Positions 51,172-59,062 of a stretch of 64,000 nucleotides of DNA are shown here, one piece after another. Under the pieces are notes generated by a model. That model had not been told where the DNA came from. It was given only the letters and a program-made list of their open reading frames with translations, and did no database searches. The stretch is from CBDDIP01 sp965229005 (GTDB lineage Bacteria; Actinomycetota; Acidimicrobiia; Acidimicrobiales; Ilumatobacteraceae): positions 248,001 through 312,000 of the forward strand of contig CBDDIP010000001.1 of NCBI GenBank assembly GCA_965229005.1, read 5' to 3'. The translations under genes and the position numbers were made by a program. Each line of letters begins with the position of its first letter. Within the stretch, counting starts at the first letter, position 1.

Positions 51172-52787
51172 TTGGCCATCCAGGTGCTCAGCAGGGCCGC
51201 CAACGATTCAGGGCTCTCCTGGAGCATCCGTTCGAGGTCGCCCTTGATCTCGTCGACCGCTTCGCGGTCCGGGTTGCCGGGCGCTGCGGCCCGCGCCGCG
51301 GCGGGCATCGTCTCGGTCGGATCGACGTCACCCTTCTTCTTGCCCTTGCGACCCTTCGTCTTCCCGCTCAGCGCCGGGTTCAGCGCGGCGAGGCGCTTCT
51401 CCTTCTTCTTGCGGCGACGGCGCATCGACAGCGCCAGCAACAGCATGATGAACGCGCCGGCGCCGGCAGCTCCGCCGATCAAGGTGGTCTGGGGGATCTG
51501 CGCCTCGGTTGCACCGGCGGTTGCCGGCACGTCGGTGATCAGATCGCCGGTGTCGGCAGCCGTCGCCGGCACGACCGCGACCTCGATCGTGTCGCCGCGT
51601 TCGGTGTCGATGCCGGCTGCCGGGCCGAGCACACGACTGAGCGTCGCCTCGTCCACGGTCGACTCGACGGTCCCGTCGGCGCTCGCCACCACCGGGACGA
51701 CGACGGCGACGCTGAGCTTGGTGACCGTCGGGGTCGACGTCGTCGACCGCGTGATCGTGCGATCACCCGGGACATACGTCGTCGTCTTGTCGGACTTCTC
51801 GTACGTGCCGTCGGACGAACCGGACGCATCGATCGGGCCACCATCGACGCCGGAGACGCCACCGGCCGTGCCGCCACTCCCCGACCACGTCTCGGTCGTC
51901 TCGTGTTCAGCGGTCGGTGTGTTCTTCGTCGGATCGATCACTTCCTGCTCGACGGTCGACTGGGTGAAGTCGAGCACGGCGCGCACCTCGACCCTCGCGT
52001 TCGGCTCGCCGGTGAGCGTGCGTGCGAGCTCGGTCAACCGCGTCGACAGGCTCGCTTCGTACTCGCGGGTGACGTCGATGTTGTGGGTCGAACCACCGCT
52101 CGTACCGCTGTCGTCGGAGCCCGCTGCGCGCAGGAGCGTTCCGTCGGCGGCGGCGATCGTCACCTGGTCAGGCGTCAAGCCCTCGACCGATGAGGCGATG
52201 ACGTTGGCGATCATGTCGCTCTCGGCGCGAGTCAGATCGCGGCGCAACGACAGGACGACGGAGGCGGTCGGCTTGTCGGCGTTGTCGCCGCCGTCGCCGA
52301 TGAAGATCGACGGGGCCGGGATGCTCAGCTGGACCCGAGCCCCGGCGACGGGGTCCATCGTCAGCAACGTCTGGGCCAGCTCACCCTCGAGGGCGCGCTC
52401 GTAGTTCACCCGCTGCTCGAAGTCGCTGCTGGCCAGGCCCTGGTTGGCGAAGATCTCGTCGAAGCCCTCCGGCTGCGGCGTCGCGGTGATGCCATCGCCG
52501 GCCAGAGCGAGGCGCGATGACGCCAGCTGCTCCTTCGGCACCAGGATCCGGGTGCCGTTGCCCTCCATCTTGTTCTGGATGCCATGTGCGTCGAGCCCGG
52601 CGAGGACGTCGGACGCGGTCGCGTCGTCGACGTTGGCGTAGAGCACCGCCCAGTTCGGCTCGTTGATCTTCTGGTACACGACGTAGCCGGCGACGACGAG
52701 CGCCACCGACCCGACGAGCAGCGTGACGCGCTGGCCGAAGCCGAGCCCGCGCCACTTCTGGTTGGCGTTGTCGAATGCTGGGTTCAC
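51168..52787 (-). CDS. fliF: Flagellar MS-ring protein FliF
   Basis: 539 residues. An N-terminal membrane helix (TLLVGSVALVVAGYVVYQKI), the ring-building motif region (RLALAGDGITATPQPEGFDE; NYERALEGELAQTLLTMDPV), a long acidic Ser/Thr/Gly-rich central segment, and a second helix near residue 445 (GGAAGAGAFIMLLLALSMRR) followed by a basic stretch and the FliG-binding C-terminus. The start is GTG at 52787. Confidence 0.96.
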   Translation of the reverse strand: MNPAFDNANQKWRGLGFGQRVTLLVGSVALVVAGYVVYQKINEPNWAVLYANVDDATASDVLAGLDAHGIQNKMEGNGTRILVPKEQLASSRLALAGDGITATPQPEGFDEIFANQGLASSDFEQRVNYERALEGELAQTLLTMDPVAGARVQLSIPAPSIFIGDGGDNADKPTASVVLSLRRDLTRAESDMIANVIASSVEGLTPDQVTIAAADGTLLRAAGSDDSGTSGGSTHNIDVTREYEASLSTRLTELARTLTGEPNARVEVRAVLDFTQSTVEQEVIDPTKNTPTAEHETTETWSGSGGTAGGVSGVDGGPIDASGSSDGTYEKSDKTTTYVPGDRTITRSTTSTPTVTKLSVAVVVPVVASADGTVESTVDEATLSRVLGPAAGIDTERGDTIEVAVVPATAADTGDLITDVPATAGATEAQIPQTTLIGGAAGAGAFIMLLLALSMRRRRKKKEKRLAALNPALSGKTKGRKGKKKGDVDPTETMPAAARAAAPGNPDREAVDEIKGDLERMLQESPESLAALLSTWMAK

Positions 52788-52788
52788 G

Positions 52789-53082
52789 TCAGACCTGGGT
52801 GTTGATGATCGACTGGTACGCCTCGAGGCCGCGTGAACGGATCTCGTTGACGATCGACATGCCGAGGTTGGCCTTGCTGGTCGCGGCCATCACGTCGGAG
52901 ATCTGCACGTTGCCGCCGGCCGCCATCGTGGCGACGAGGTTGTCCGCCTTCTTCTCCAGCCCGGCGACCGAGTCGAGGCCCTTGAGCATCGCGTCGCCGA
53001 AGCCGGCAGCAGGCTTCGTCCCCGAGACGGGCGACGTGCCGCCGACAGAGCCGACCGAGCCGATCGGTCCGATGCCCGACAT
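52789..53082 (-). CDS. fliE: Flagellar rod-adapter protein FliE
   Basis: 97 residues with the FliE tail: VQISDVMAATSKANLGMSIV, then NEIRSRGLEAYQSIINTQV. FliE links the MS ring to the rod. It lies between flgC (two-base gap) and fliF (one-base gap), the standard order. Confidence 0.95.
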   Translation of the reverse strand: MSGIGPIGSVGSVGGTSPVSGTKPAAGFGDAMLKGLDSVAGLEKKADNLVATMAAGGNVQISDVMAATSKANLGMSIVNEIRSRGLEAYQSIINTQV

Positions 53083-53084
53083 CG

Positions 53085-53498
53085 TCAGGCCCGACCCAGC
53101 GTCGTGGTGACCTGCAACGAATCGCGGGCCTCTTTGAACACGCTCATGTTCGCCTGGTACGAACGGCTGGCGAGGATCAGATCGCCGAGCTGGCCCGCCA
53201 GATCGACCACGGCGCCCTGCACGTACCCTCGCTCGTCGGCGATCGGGTTGTCGGGGTCGAACATCAGCGCCGGGTCACCCTCTTGGTCGACCACGTCACC
53301 GACGATCACCCCGCCACCCTGTGCGGTGTTCGTGGGAAGCGGCATGGCCACGACCATGCGTGCCCGGAACGGCTCCTGGCCCGGCGTCGTCGTGGTGTTG
53401 ATGTTGGCGATGTCGTGGGCGATGGTGTCGAGCCAGTACTTGTTGTACCCGAGGCCCGTGTTGGAGATGTCGATGCTGGCGAACGGTCCGTGGCTCAT
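53085..53498 (-). CDS. flgC: Flagellar proximal rod protein FlgC
   Basis: 137 residues. The N-terminus has GYNKYWLDTIAHDIANINTT and the C-terminus GQLGDLILASRSYQANMSVF, both typical of FlgC, with DPALMFDPDNPIADERGYV in between (the DPxHP-like region). The ATG overlaps the flgB stop. Confidence 0.94.
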   Translation of the reverse strand: MSHGPFASIDISNTGLGYNKYWLDTIAHDIANINTTTTPGQEPFRARMVVAMPLPTNTAQGGGVIVGDVVDQEGDPALMFDPDNPIADERGYVQGAVVDLAGQLGDLILASRSYQANMSVFKEARDSLQVTTTLGRA

Positions 53499-53836
53499 CG
53501 CACACCACCGGCGGCCTTGAGGATGTCGATCTTGTAGTTGAAGCTCGACACCATCACCTGGCGCTCGAGCGAGGTCTTGGCCATGTCGGTCAGCTCGTTC
53601 TCCAGGCTGACGCTGGTGCCGCTCTTGTCGACGAGGTCCTCGCCGCCGACGAGGGTCGGGCTCGGCCCCGGCGCACCCTTGCCGTCGCGCAACGCGGCGG
53701 CCAGGCCCTGCTCGAAGCTGACCCGCTCGCTGCGGTACAGCGGGGTGTTGGCGTTGGCGACGTTGTGCGCGGTGGTGTCCATGCGCAGCTGCAGCGCACC
53801 AAGCGTGTATTCGACCGTGTTGAACAGGGGGTCCAT
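53495..53836 (-). CDS. flgB: Flagellar proximal rod protein FlgB
   Basis: 113 residues. MDTTAHNVANANTPLYRSER is the rod-protein N-terminal motif, and ELTDMAKTSLERQVMVSSFN closes it. I chose the ATG at 53836 (MDPLFNTVEY), with GAGAGG about nine bases upstream. It begins the flgB-flgC-fliE-fliF block, 82 bases after the small gene at 53919. Confidence 0.93.
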   Translation of the reverse strand: MDPLFNTVEYTLGALQLRMDTTAHNVANANTPLYRSERVSFEQGLAAALRDGKGAPGPSPTLVGGEDLVDKSGTSVSLENELTDMAKTSLERQVMVSSFNYKIDILKAAGGVR

Positions 53837-53918
53837 GAGGCTGGCCTCTCGTCGTGGCATCCGTGCACGTCGAGAACCCGTCCGTGGGCCCGCTCCTGAC
53901 TTGTCTGGCTTGTCTGGA

Positions 53919-54218
53919 TCAGTGCATCGGCACGCTGGCGCCCGAGTTCAAGTACCCGGTCACACCCGCCTGGGCGCGCGTCAGCTCGACGCGGCGTCGG
54001 GCCAGTTCGGCGAGCTCGACAGCCATCGCCGAACGCCGGGCGCGCAGCACGGCGAGCACTCGCTCCAGCTGCACCGGATCCACGTGCGTCGGCGTGCTCG
54101 GCACGTCCAGATCGAGCCCGGCCTGCACCAGATCATCGACCTCGTCCTCCGGCGGTAGCGGCCGGCCGAACAGCACGTCGGCCGCCTGCAACCACACGCC
54201 GATGTCGGGCTCGCTCAT
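53919..54218 (-). CDS. Small helical protein of unknown function, FliT-like position
   Basis: 99 residues (MSEPDIGVWLQAADVLFGRP). It has an acidic middle (PPEDEVDDLVQAGLDLDV) and a long C-terminal helix (QLERVLAVLRARRSAMAVEL). I recognise no family. It overlaps fliS by four bases, in the place where fliT often lies, and a second helical export chaperone is the natural guess. It is short for a conserved enzyme and has no membrane segment. Confidence 0.7.
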   Translation of the reverse strand: MSEPDIGVWLQAADVLFGRPLPPEDEVDDLVQAGLDLDVPSTPTHVDPVQLERVLAVLRARRSAMAVELAELARRRVELTRAQAGVTGYLNSGASVPMH

Positions 54219-54607
54219 CGCGCGCCGGTGACCCACGCGTCGCGCAGCCCGTCGATGACCAGACGCACTGCCGGGATCTGCTCGCGCGACTTCTGCATGT
54301 TCGCCTGCACGAGCTGATGGATCGCGTAGCGATAGAGGTTGTCGAGCTGCTGGGAGAGTGCCACGACCGCCGGATCGGGGTGGCCGAGCGACAGCCCGGC
54401 GCTCAGCTCGACCAGGATCGACTGGGCACGGATCGTCTCGTCGTGGAACACCTGCAGCCAGTTCGAGGTGCGGTTGCGCTCGGCGTGCTCGGCACGATCA
54501 CACGCGGTGATGACCCGCTCGTACGCCATGCGCACGACCTCGTACGGACTCGCTGTCGCGGCAGAGGATTGCGCGTAGGTCGCCAGGGCTGCGGCAGGTG
54601 CTGACAT
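54215..54607 (-). CDS. fliS: Flagellin export chaperone FliS
   Basis: 130 residues, four-helix FliS type: SSAATASPYEVVRMAYERVI, then LSQQLDNLYRYAIHQLVQAN. FliS wraps the C-terminus of flagellin and stops premature polymerisation. It follows fliD by 14 bases. Confidence 0.94.
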   Translation of the reverse strand: MSAPAAALATYAQSSAATASPYEVVRMAYERVITACDRAEHAERNRTSNWLQVFHDETIRAQSILVELSAGLSLGHPDPAVVALSQQLDNLYRYAIHQLVQANMQKSREQIPAVRLVIDGLRDAWVTGAR

Positions 54608-54621
54608 GTGACTTGGTCCTT

Positions 54622-56442
54622 CTAGGAGCTGGAGGTGGTGCTGAGGGAGCCGATGGAGGATGTCATCTGCTGGAGCTTGTCGATGAGGATCTCCATGTTG
54701 GCGAACTTCGTCCGCAGCACGCCTTCGCGCTGCTTGAGGGTGTCGTCGTAGCGATCGATGCGCTTCTGCAGGTCGTCGATCTGGTCCTGCAGCGAGGCCT
54801 TCGAGGCCAGCACCGGGCCGGAGGCCGCACCGCGAGCACCGATCGTGCTGAGGGCGCCGGCAAGCCCGGACGTCAACGTCACCGTGCCGGAGACCGTCCC
54901 GCCGGCCGCTGCGAGTTGGCCGTCGGTGGTGCCGATGTTGAGCACGACGCCTCCCGTGGTGAGGCTCTTGCCGGTGGCGGTGAACGCGACGCCGTCGATC
55001 GTGCCGGTGGCGTGGACCCCGTCACCGGACGTGCCGTCGAGCCCGAGCGCTGCAGCGCCAGAGATGGTGAACACGTGGCCGGCGCCGTACTGCTCGGCGC
55101 GGAGATCGATGCTGCCGGCTTGGGCGACAGCGATCATCTTCACGCCGGCAGCGCGCAGCGCCGCGTTGAGGTTGCCGGCCGTCTGCGACCACGTGTTGCC
55201 GGCGACGAACGAGACGTTGAAGCTGCCCGTCGGCGTGACGATGTTCATCGAGATCTGCGTCCCGGGAGCCGGCGGCGGCGACGGCATCCCGACGAGCGTC
55301 GCCTGGCTCGCCGCCTGGGTGACGGTGATCGCTCGCGACGAAGCCGTTGCGGTGGAGATCGCGCCGACCACCGAGACGCCGCTCGCCGACGACGTTCCGT
55401 TGCGGCCGATCGCGGCCAGCACCGTCGTCGGGTCGCTGGCCAGCGAGGTGGCGAGCTTGGCCGGGTCGAAGTTGATCGTGCCGTCCTTGCTCAACGAGAT
55501 GCCGAGCGCGCTCGACGTCGTGACCGCACCCGTCGCGGTCGTCAACGGCGAGGCGATCGCAGCGCGGACCGAGTCGATCAGCTGACGCGCCGTGTAGTCG
55601 CCGGCGAGGGGGCCGCGGCTGGCTTCGTCGGTGCTCGTCTTGGTCGCCGCAGCGATGGTGGTGGCCAGCGCGTTCGACGCATCCACGATCGCCTTCACCT
55701 TCGCCGTGATGGCGGCGTCGTCGCGCGCACTCGACACCGTGAGCGCTGTCGTCGTCGTGCCGAGGAGCGTCAGCTCGACGCCGTCGAGCACGTCGTTGAT
55801 CACGTTGCTGGCGCGGGTGATGGTCACCCCGTCGACGCGGATCTGGGAGTCGGCCGCGGCGCGAACCGTGTCCAACGACGTCCAGCCGGTGCCGGCAGCC
55901 GTGAACGAGGCGGCGGTGCCGCTGCTCGTCGCGGTGAGGGAGAGCTGGTACTGGCCGGGCGACGTCTGCAGCACCTTGGCCGACACGCCGATGCCGGCGG
56001 CGTTCACCGCCGCGGCGAGCCCGCCGATCGTGCCGTCGCTGGACGTGATGGTCGTGGTCGCTCCACTGGCCGACGTGATGTCCAGCGTGCGGGCGCCGAC
56101 GGAGTCGGTCGCCGCGGTGAACACGTCACTGCCGAGCACGGAGTTGGCGGCGGCCAGGCCGAGGACCTCGACGGCCGTCGAGGTGCTGGCGCCGGCGCCG
56201 ATCGAACGAACGGACACGGCGGAGGTGTTGCTGGAGCTGACGGTGCGCAACGTCGACAACGAGTCGAGGCCGGCAAGCGCGTCGGATGCGGACTTCAGCG
56301 CGGTGAGCTTGTCGGCGATCGCCTGCCAGGCGTTCTGCGCCCGCTGCAGCGTCGACACGCGCGTCTTCATCATGTCTTGCGGTCTGCGTTCGACCGCCAT
56401 CATCTGGGTGATGATCGAATCGGTGTCGATGCCACTGGTCAT
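54622..56442 (-). CDS. fliD: Flagellar filament cap protein FliD
   Basis: 606 residues. The N-terminal helix motif is GIDTDSIITQMMAVERRPQD, and the C-terminus (ASLQDQIDDLQKRIDRYDDT, then LREGVLRTKFANMEILID-like) forms the coiled part of the cap. The middle is a large Thr/Ala/Gly/Ser-rich domain with no long cysteine or aromatic motif. FliD caps the filament and folds incoming flagellin. It follows fliC by 129 bases, with a hairpin between. Confidence 0.95.
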   Translation of the reverse strand: MTSGIDTDSIITQMMAVERRPQDMMKTRVSTLQRAQNAWQAIADKLTALKSASDALAGLDSLSTLRTVSSSNTSAVSVRSIGAGASTSTAVEVLGLAAANSVLGSDVFTAATDSVGARTLDITSASGATTTITSSDGTIGGLAAAVNAAGIGVSAKVLQTSPGQYQLSLTATSSGTAASFTAAGTGWTSLDTVRAAADSQIRVDGVTITRASNVINDVLDGVELTLLGTTTTALTVSSARDDAAITAKVKAIVDASNALATTIAAATKTSTDEASRGPLAGDYTARQLIDSVRAAIASPLTTATGAVTTSSALGISLSKDGTINFDPAKLATSLASDPTTVLAAIGRNGTSSASGVSVVGAISTATASSRAITVTQAASQATLVGMPSPPPAPGTQISMNIVTPTGSFNVSFVAGNTWSQTAGNLNAALRAAGVKMIAVAQAGSIDLRAEQYGAGHVFTISGAAALGLDGTSGDGVHATGTIDGVAFTATGKSLTTGGVVLNIGTTDGQLAAAGGTVSGTVTLTSGLAGALSTIGARGAASGPVLASKASLQDQIDDLQKRIDRYDDTLKQREGVLRTKFANMEILIDKLQQMTSSIGSLSTTSSS

Positions 56443-56487
56443 CTCAACCTCCTAGAACTGAACAGAACGTGCGGGAAATTGGGCTAC

Positions 56488-56519
56488 GCCCCTTGTCCCG
56501 CGGAAGCGAGACAAGGGGC
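56488..56519 (-). terminator. Strong hairpin downstream of fliC
   Basis: Perfect 10-bp arms GCCCCTTGTC (56488) and GACAAGGGGC (56510) with a 12-base loop, 52 bases past the fliC stop. On the minus strand the stem is followed by GTAGCCCAATTT, only a weak T-run. It may end most fliC transcripts, or protect their 3' end while letting some reach fliD. Confidence 0.6.
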
Positions 56520-56571
56520 GAGCTGGATGCGGTGCGCGACCACCGCACATCGTGTTGAGCCGTGCTCTGGC

Positions 56572-57417
56572 TCAGCGCAGCAGCTGCAGGATGCCCTGCG
56601 GCACCTGGTTCGCCTGGGCGAGCATTGCGGTGCCGGCCTGGCTGAGGATGCTGTTGCGGGTGTAGGTCACCATCTCGGCAGCCATGTCCACGTCACGGAT
56701 GCGGCTCTCGGAAGCGGTCAGGTTCTCCACCGCGACGCCGAGGTTGGCAACCGTGTGCTCGAGGCGGTTCTGGACCGAACCGAGCGTCGCACGGGTGCTC
56801 GACACGTTCTTGATGGCCGTGTCGATGTTGGTGATGGCGGTCTGCGCCGTGGTGTTGCTGGTCGTCAGGTCGACGCCCGTGGTCAGGTTGACCGTGATCA
56901 GGCCCGTGGCAGCGTTGGCGTCCAGGGTCAGGTTGGTTGCAACGGACACCTGCTCGGTGGCCGCGGCGTTCGCGCTGATCTGGAAGTTCAGGGTGTTGGC
57001 GGCGACGCTGAAGTCGTTGAACACCGTGATGCCCGAGAACCGGGTGCGGGCGCCGATGGCCGTGATCTCGTTGAGCAGCTGGGTGACCTCAGCCTGCTCA
57101 GCCGTGCCGTCCGACGTGCTGTTGGCAGCCTGCACGGCCAGCTCACGCATGCGCTGGAGCATGGAGTGAACCTCGGTGAGGGAACCTTCAGCGGTCTGCA
57201 GGAAGCTGATGCCGTCCTGGGCGTTGCGCTGGGCCTGGGCCGAGCCACGGATCTCCGCACGCAGACCCTCCGAGATGGCGAGGCCGGCGGCGTCGTCGGC
57301 GGCCCGGTTGATCCGGTAGCCAGACGACAGCTTCTCGAGGCTCTTCCCGAGCTGAGCGTTCGTGACGCTCAGGTTGCGGCTTGCATTGAGGGCCGCGATG
57401 TTCGCATTGATACGCAT
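56572..57417 (-). CDS. fliC: Flagellin
   Basis: 281 residues, a short flagellin made essentially of D0 and D1. N-terminus: INANIAALNASRNLSVTNAQ, then LEKLSSGYRINRAADDAAGL. C-terminus: NLTASESRIRDVDMAAEMVT, then ILSQAGTAMLAQANQVPQGI and LQLLR. The variable central part is reduced to about 100 residues. It has its own FliA-type promoter candidate, GGAGG eight bases before the ATG, and a leader with GGA motifs suited to CsrA. It is the only flagellin in the window. Confidence 0.97.
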   Translation of the reverse strand: MRINANIAALNASRNLSVTNAQLGKSLEKLSSGYRINRAADDAAGLAISEGLRAEIRGSAQAQRNAQDGISFLQTAEGSLTEVHSMLQRMRELAVQAANSTSDGTAEQAEVTQLLNEITAIGARTRFSGITVFNDFSVAANTLNFQISANAAATEQVSVATNLTLDANAATGLITVNLTTGVDLTTSNTTAQTAITNIDTAIKNVSSTRATLGSVQNRLEHTVANLGVAVENLTASESRIRDVDMAAEMVTYTRNSILSQAGTAMLAQANQVPQGILQLLR

Positions 57418-57425
57418 TACAAGTA

Positions 57426-57461
57426 CCTCCGTGTGATGTCTTCCCGGACGTCCGTGCCCGG
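57426..57461 (-). promoter_or_regulatory. Candidate CsrA-binding leader of fliC
   Basis: Two GGA motifs occur in the short fliC leader. One (57453-57451) lies in a ten-base loop between CCGG arms (57461-57458 and 57447-57444). The other is in the Shine-Dalgarno GGAGG (57430-57426). They are about 23 nt apart, a spacing compatible with one CsrA dimer bridging both and blocking ribosomes. Confidence 0.5.
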
Positions 57462-57469
57462 CGTCGTTC

Positions 57470-57501
57470 GTTTCGGCGTCGCCCTCATCCGTTCAAGGAC
57501 T
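57470..57501 (-). promoter_or_regulatory. Sigma-28 (FliA)-type promoter candidate for fliC
   Basis: On the minus strand: AGTCCTTGAACGG (57501-57489), 11 bases, then GCCGAAAC (57477-57470), close to the sigma-28 -10 consensus GCCGATAA. Predicted start near 57462, giving a leader of about 45 nt. The -35 overlaps the last codons of the sigma-like gene. Confidence 0.6.
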
Positions 57502-58897
57502 CCGCAGAGAAATTCTCCGAGGTCCACGCATCGAGCTTGCGACGGGCCCGGCGCAGGGCCGCGCGAGCCTCGGAGCGACCCTCCAGCCCCAGGTCGATGG
57601 CGATGTCGGGAAGCTCGGTCGCGTGACCACCCGGGTCGAGTGCGCCGGTGCGCTGCAGCCACACGAGTGCCTCCAGTGGCGTCATCCCGCTGCCTTCGAT
57701 CAAGCGCCGAACGAGGTCGACGCCGTCGGCCCTGTCGTAGCCCTCGTCGCGAGACGACAGGTGCGTGCCACGATCGTGTCGGTCGTCGTCGGCGTCCAGC
57801 ATCACCGGCGACGTGCCGGTGAACCGTTGCGCTCGCTCGATCTCCGCGAGCGACGAGCGCGACGCGATCACGAAGGTGCCCTCGGCACGCAGCCGGCGAG
57901 AGATCGCCGAGGCTTCGCGGGATGGCGCGACGTACTGCGCCTCGCCGGACTCGAGCATCGCCGTGAGCGCCGCAGCCCCGGCTGCCCGTTCGTTGACGCC
58001 GAGCCGGGACATCATGCGGGTCACGCCGGCTGCGAAGGCCATCCGTTCGGCGACGTCGGCGGGGTCGCCGACGCGATCGTCGGGGTGCGAGTGGAACCAG
58101 GCGAGCAGCTGACGGAACTCGACCGAGATGCCGGTCGCTCGGGCGATCTCGGTGCGCAGCGCGTTGCCGATGGCTCGTTGCACGAGCTTCGACCAGGCGA
58201 CGTCGCGCACCGGCTTCGCCGTCGGGTCGGTGAACCACCGATCGACGACCTCCAACAGGTGGTGCTCGCCAACGGCCATGAGGTCGCTGAGGTCGATCGA
58301 CGCCGACTCGGCACGGACGACACCGCGGAAGCGGTTGACGACGGAGCGAACGAGGCCGCGGTTGGTCTCCAGCAGCTCGACTCTGGCGCGCTCGGCCATC
58401 AGGTGGGCGCGGCGCACAGCGCCGATGAGCGCTTCGCCGAGCGACGGCACCTGCGTCGAGGCCGGCAGCGCCGCCACGATGTGGGCAGGCACCTCGACGC
58501 GCAGTCCCGATGCCGTGTCGACGGCAGTCCACTGCGCTGGGGCGACGCCGAACGGCTCGCCCACGCAGAACTCGAAGCGACCGCTGATGTCGAGCGTGCC
58601 GACGAGCGCTCGCGCAACGACCATGTGATGGCCCTCGGCGAAGAAGCCGGGGGTGGCGTTGGCCTCCAGGTCGTGCACGCCGCCGTCGATCACGAGCGAC
58701 ACGGGGAAGTCGATGACCGCACCGCGAAGCGACGTGTCCACTGCGGCCAGCGCCCGTGAGAGGCGCACGGCGGCGAACAGTCGTTCACGTCGTGCGATCA
58801 CCGCATCCCCGGAGTGCCCGGTTTCTGTGGCGGATCCCTTGTGCGGCGCCCCGTTCGGGCGATGTGTTGCGGTGTCGCGAACCAGCAGCAGCGTCAT
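57485..58897 (-). CDS. Sigma-70-like protein with novel N-terminal domain, upstream of fliC
   Basis: 470 residues, not a standard family member. Residues 1-150 hold an unrecognised beta-rich part (VIDFPVSLVIDGGVHDLEAN, FEFCVGEPFGVAPAQWTAV). From about 150, sigma region 2-like helices appear: ERARVELLETNRGLVRSVVN, then IDLSDLMAVGEHHLLEVVDR and LVQRAIGNALRTEIARATG. A C-terminal part has region 4-like helices (MTPLEALVWLQRTGALD; GLEGRSEARAALRRARRKLD). It may be an alternative sigma or sigma-derived regulator of motility. The -35 box of the fliC promoter lies in its last codons. Upstream are two perfect palindromes. Confidence 0.75.
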   Translation of the reverse strand: MTLLLVRDTATHRPNGAPHKGSATETGHSGDAVIARRERLFAAVRLSRALAAVDTSLRGAVIDFPVSLVIDGGVHDLEANATPGFFAEGHHMVVARALVGTLDISGRFEFCVGEPFGVAPAQWTAVDTASGLRVEVPAHIVAALPASTQVPSLGEALIGAVRRAHLMAERARVELLETNRGLVRSVVNRFRGVVRAESASIDLSDLMAVGEHHLLEVVDRWFTDPTAKPVRDVAWSKLVQRAIGNALRTEIARATGISVEFRQLLAWFHSHPDDRVGDPADVAERMAFAAGVTRMMSRLGVNERAAGAAALTAMLESGEAQYVAPSREASAISRRLRAEGTFVIASRSSLAEIERAQRFTGTSPVMLDADDDRHDRGTHLSSRDEGYDRADGVDLVRRLIEGSGMTPLEALVWLQRTGALDPGGHATELPDIAIDLGLEGRSEARAALRRARRKLDAWTSENFSAESLNG

Positions 58898-58984
58898 GCT
58901 GAGGTGATCGGGACCGCGGAGAGTGCGGCGCTCACCCGATTCGGGGGATGCGGCCCGGTCTCCTCCCGCCTTCAGGTGAGCGAA

Positions 58985-59009
58985 GTTGCGTCACCGACGG
59001 TGACGCAAC
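58985..59009. promoter_or_regulatory. Perfect 25-bp palindrome
   Basis: Arms GTTGCGTCACCG and CGGTGACGCAAC flank a single A. It lies 88 bases upstream of the sigma-like ATG. Between divergent genes an operator is more likely than a terminator. Confidence 0.7.
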
Positions 59010-59044
59010 CACACGCACGATGAGATTCGATTGGCCCAACGTCA

Positions 59045-59062
59045 TTGATGCAGTTGCATCAA
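59045..59062. promoter_or_regulatory. Perfect 18-bp palindrome
   Basis: Arms TTGATGCA and TGCATCAA flank GT. It shares the GTTGCRTCA core with the palindrome at 58985-59009, so the same regulator may bind both. Confidence 0.65.

Noticed and set aside
54598..57822. 1074-codon plus-strand open frame across fliD and fliC
   Set aside because: It runs antisense to two well-supported flagellar genes and has shadow-frame composition.
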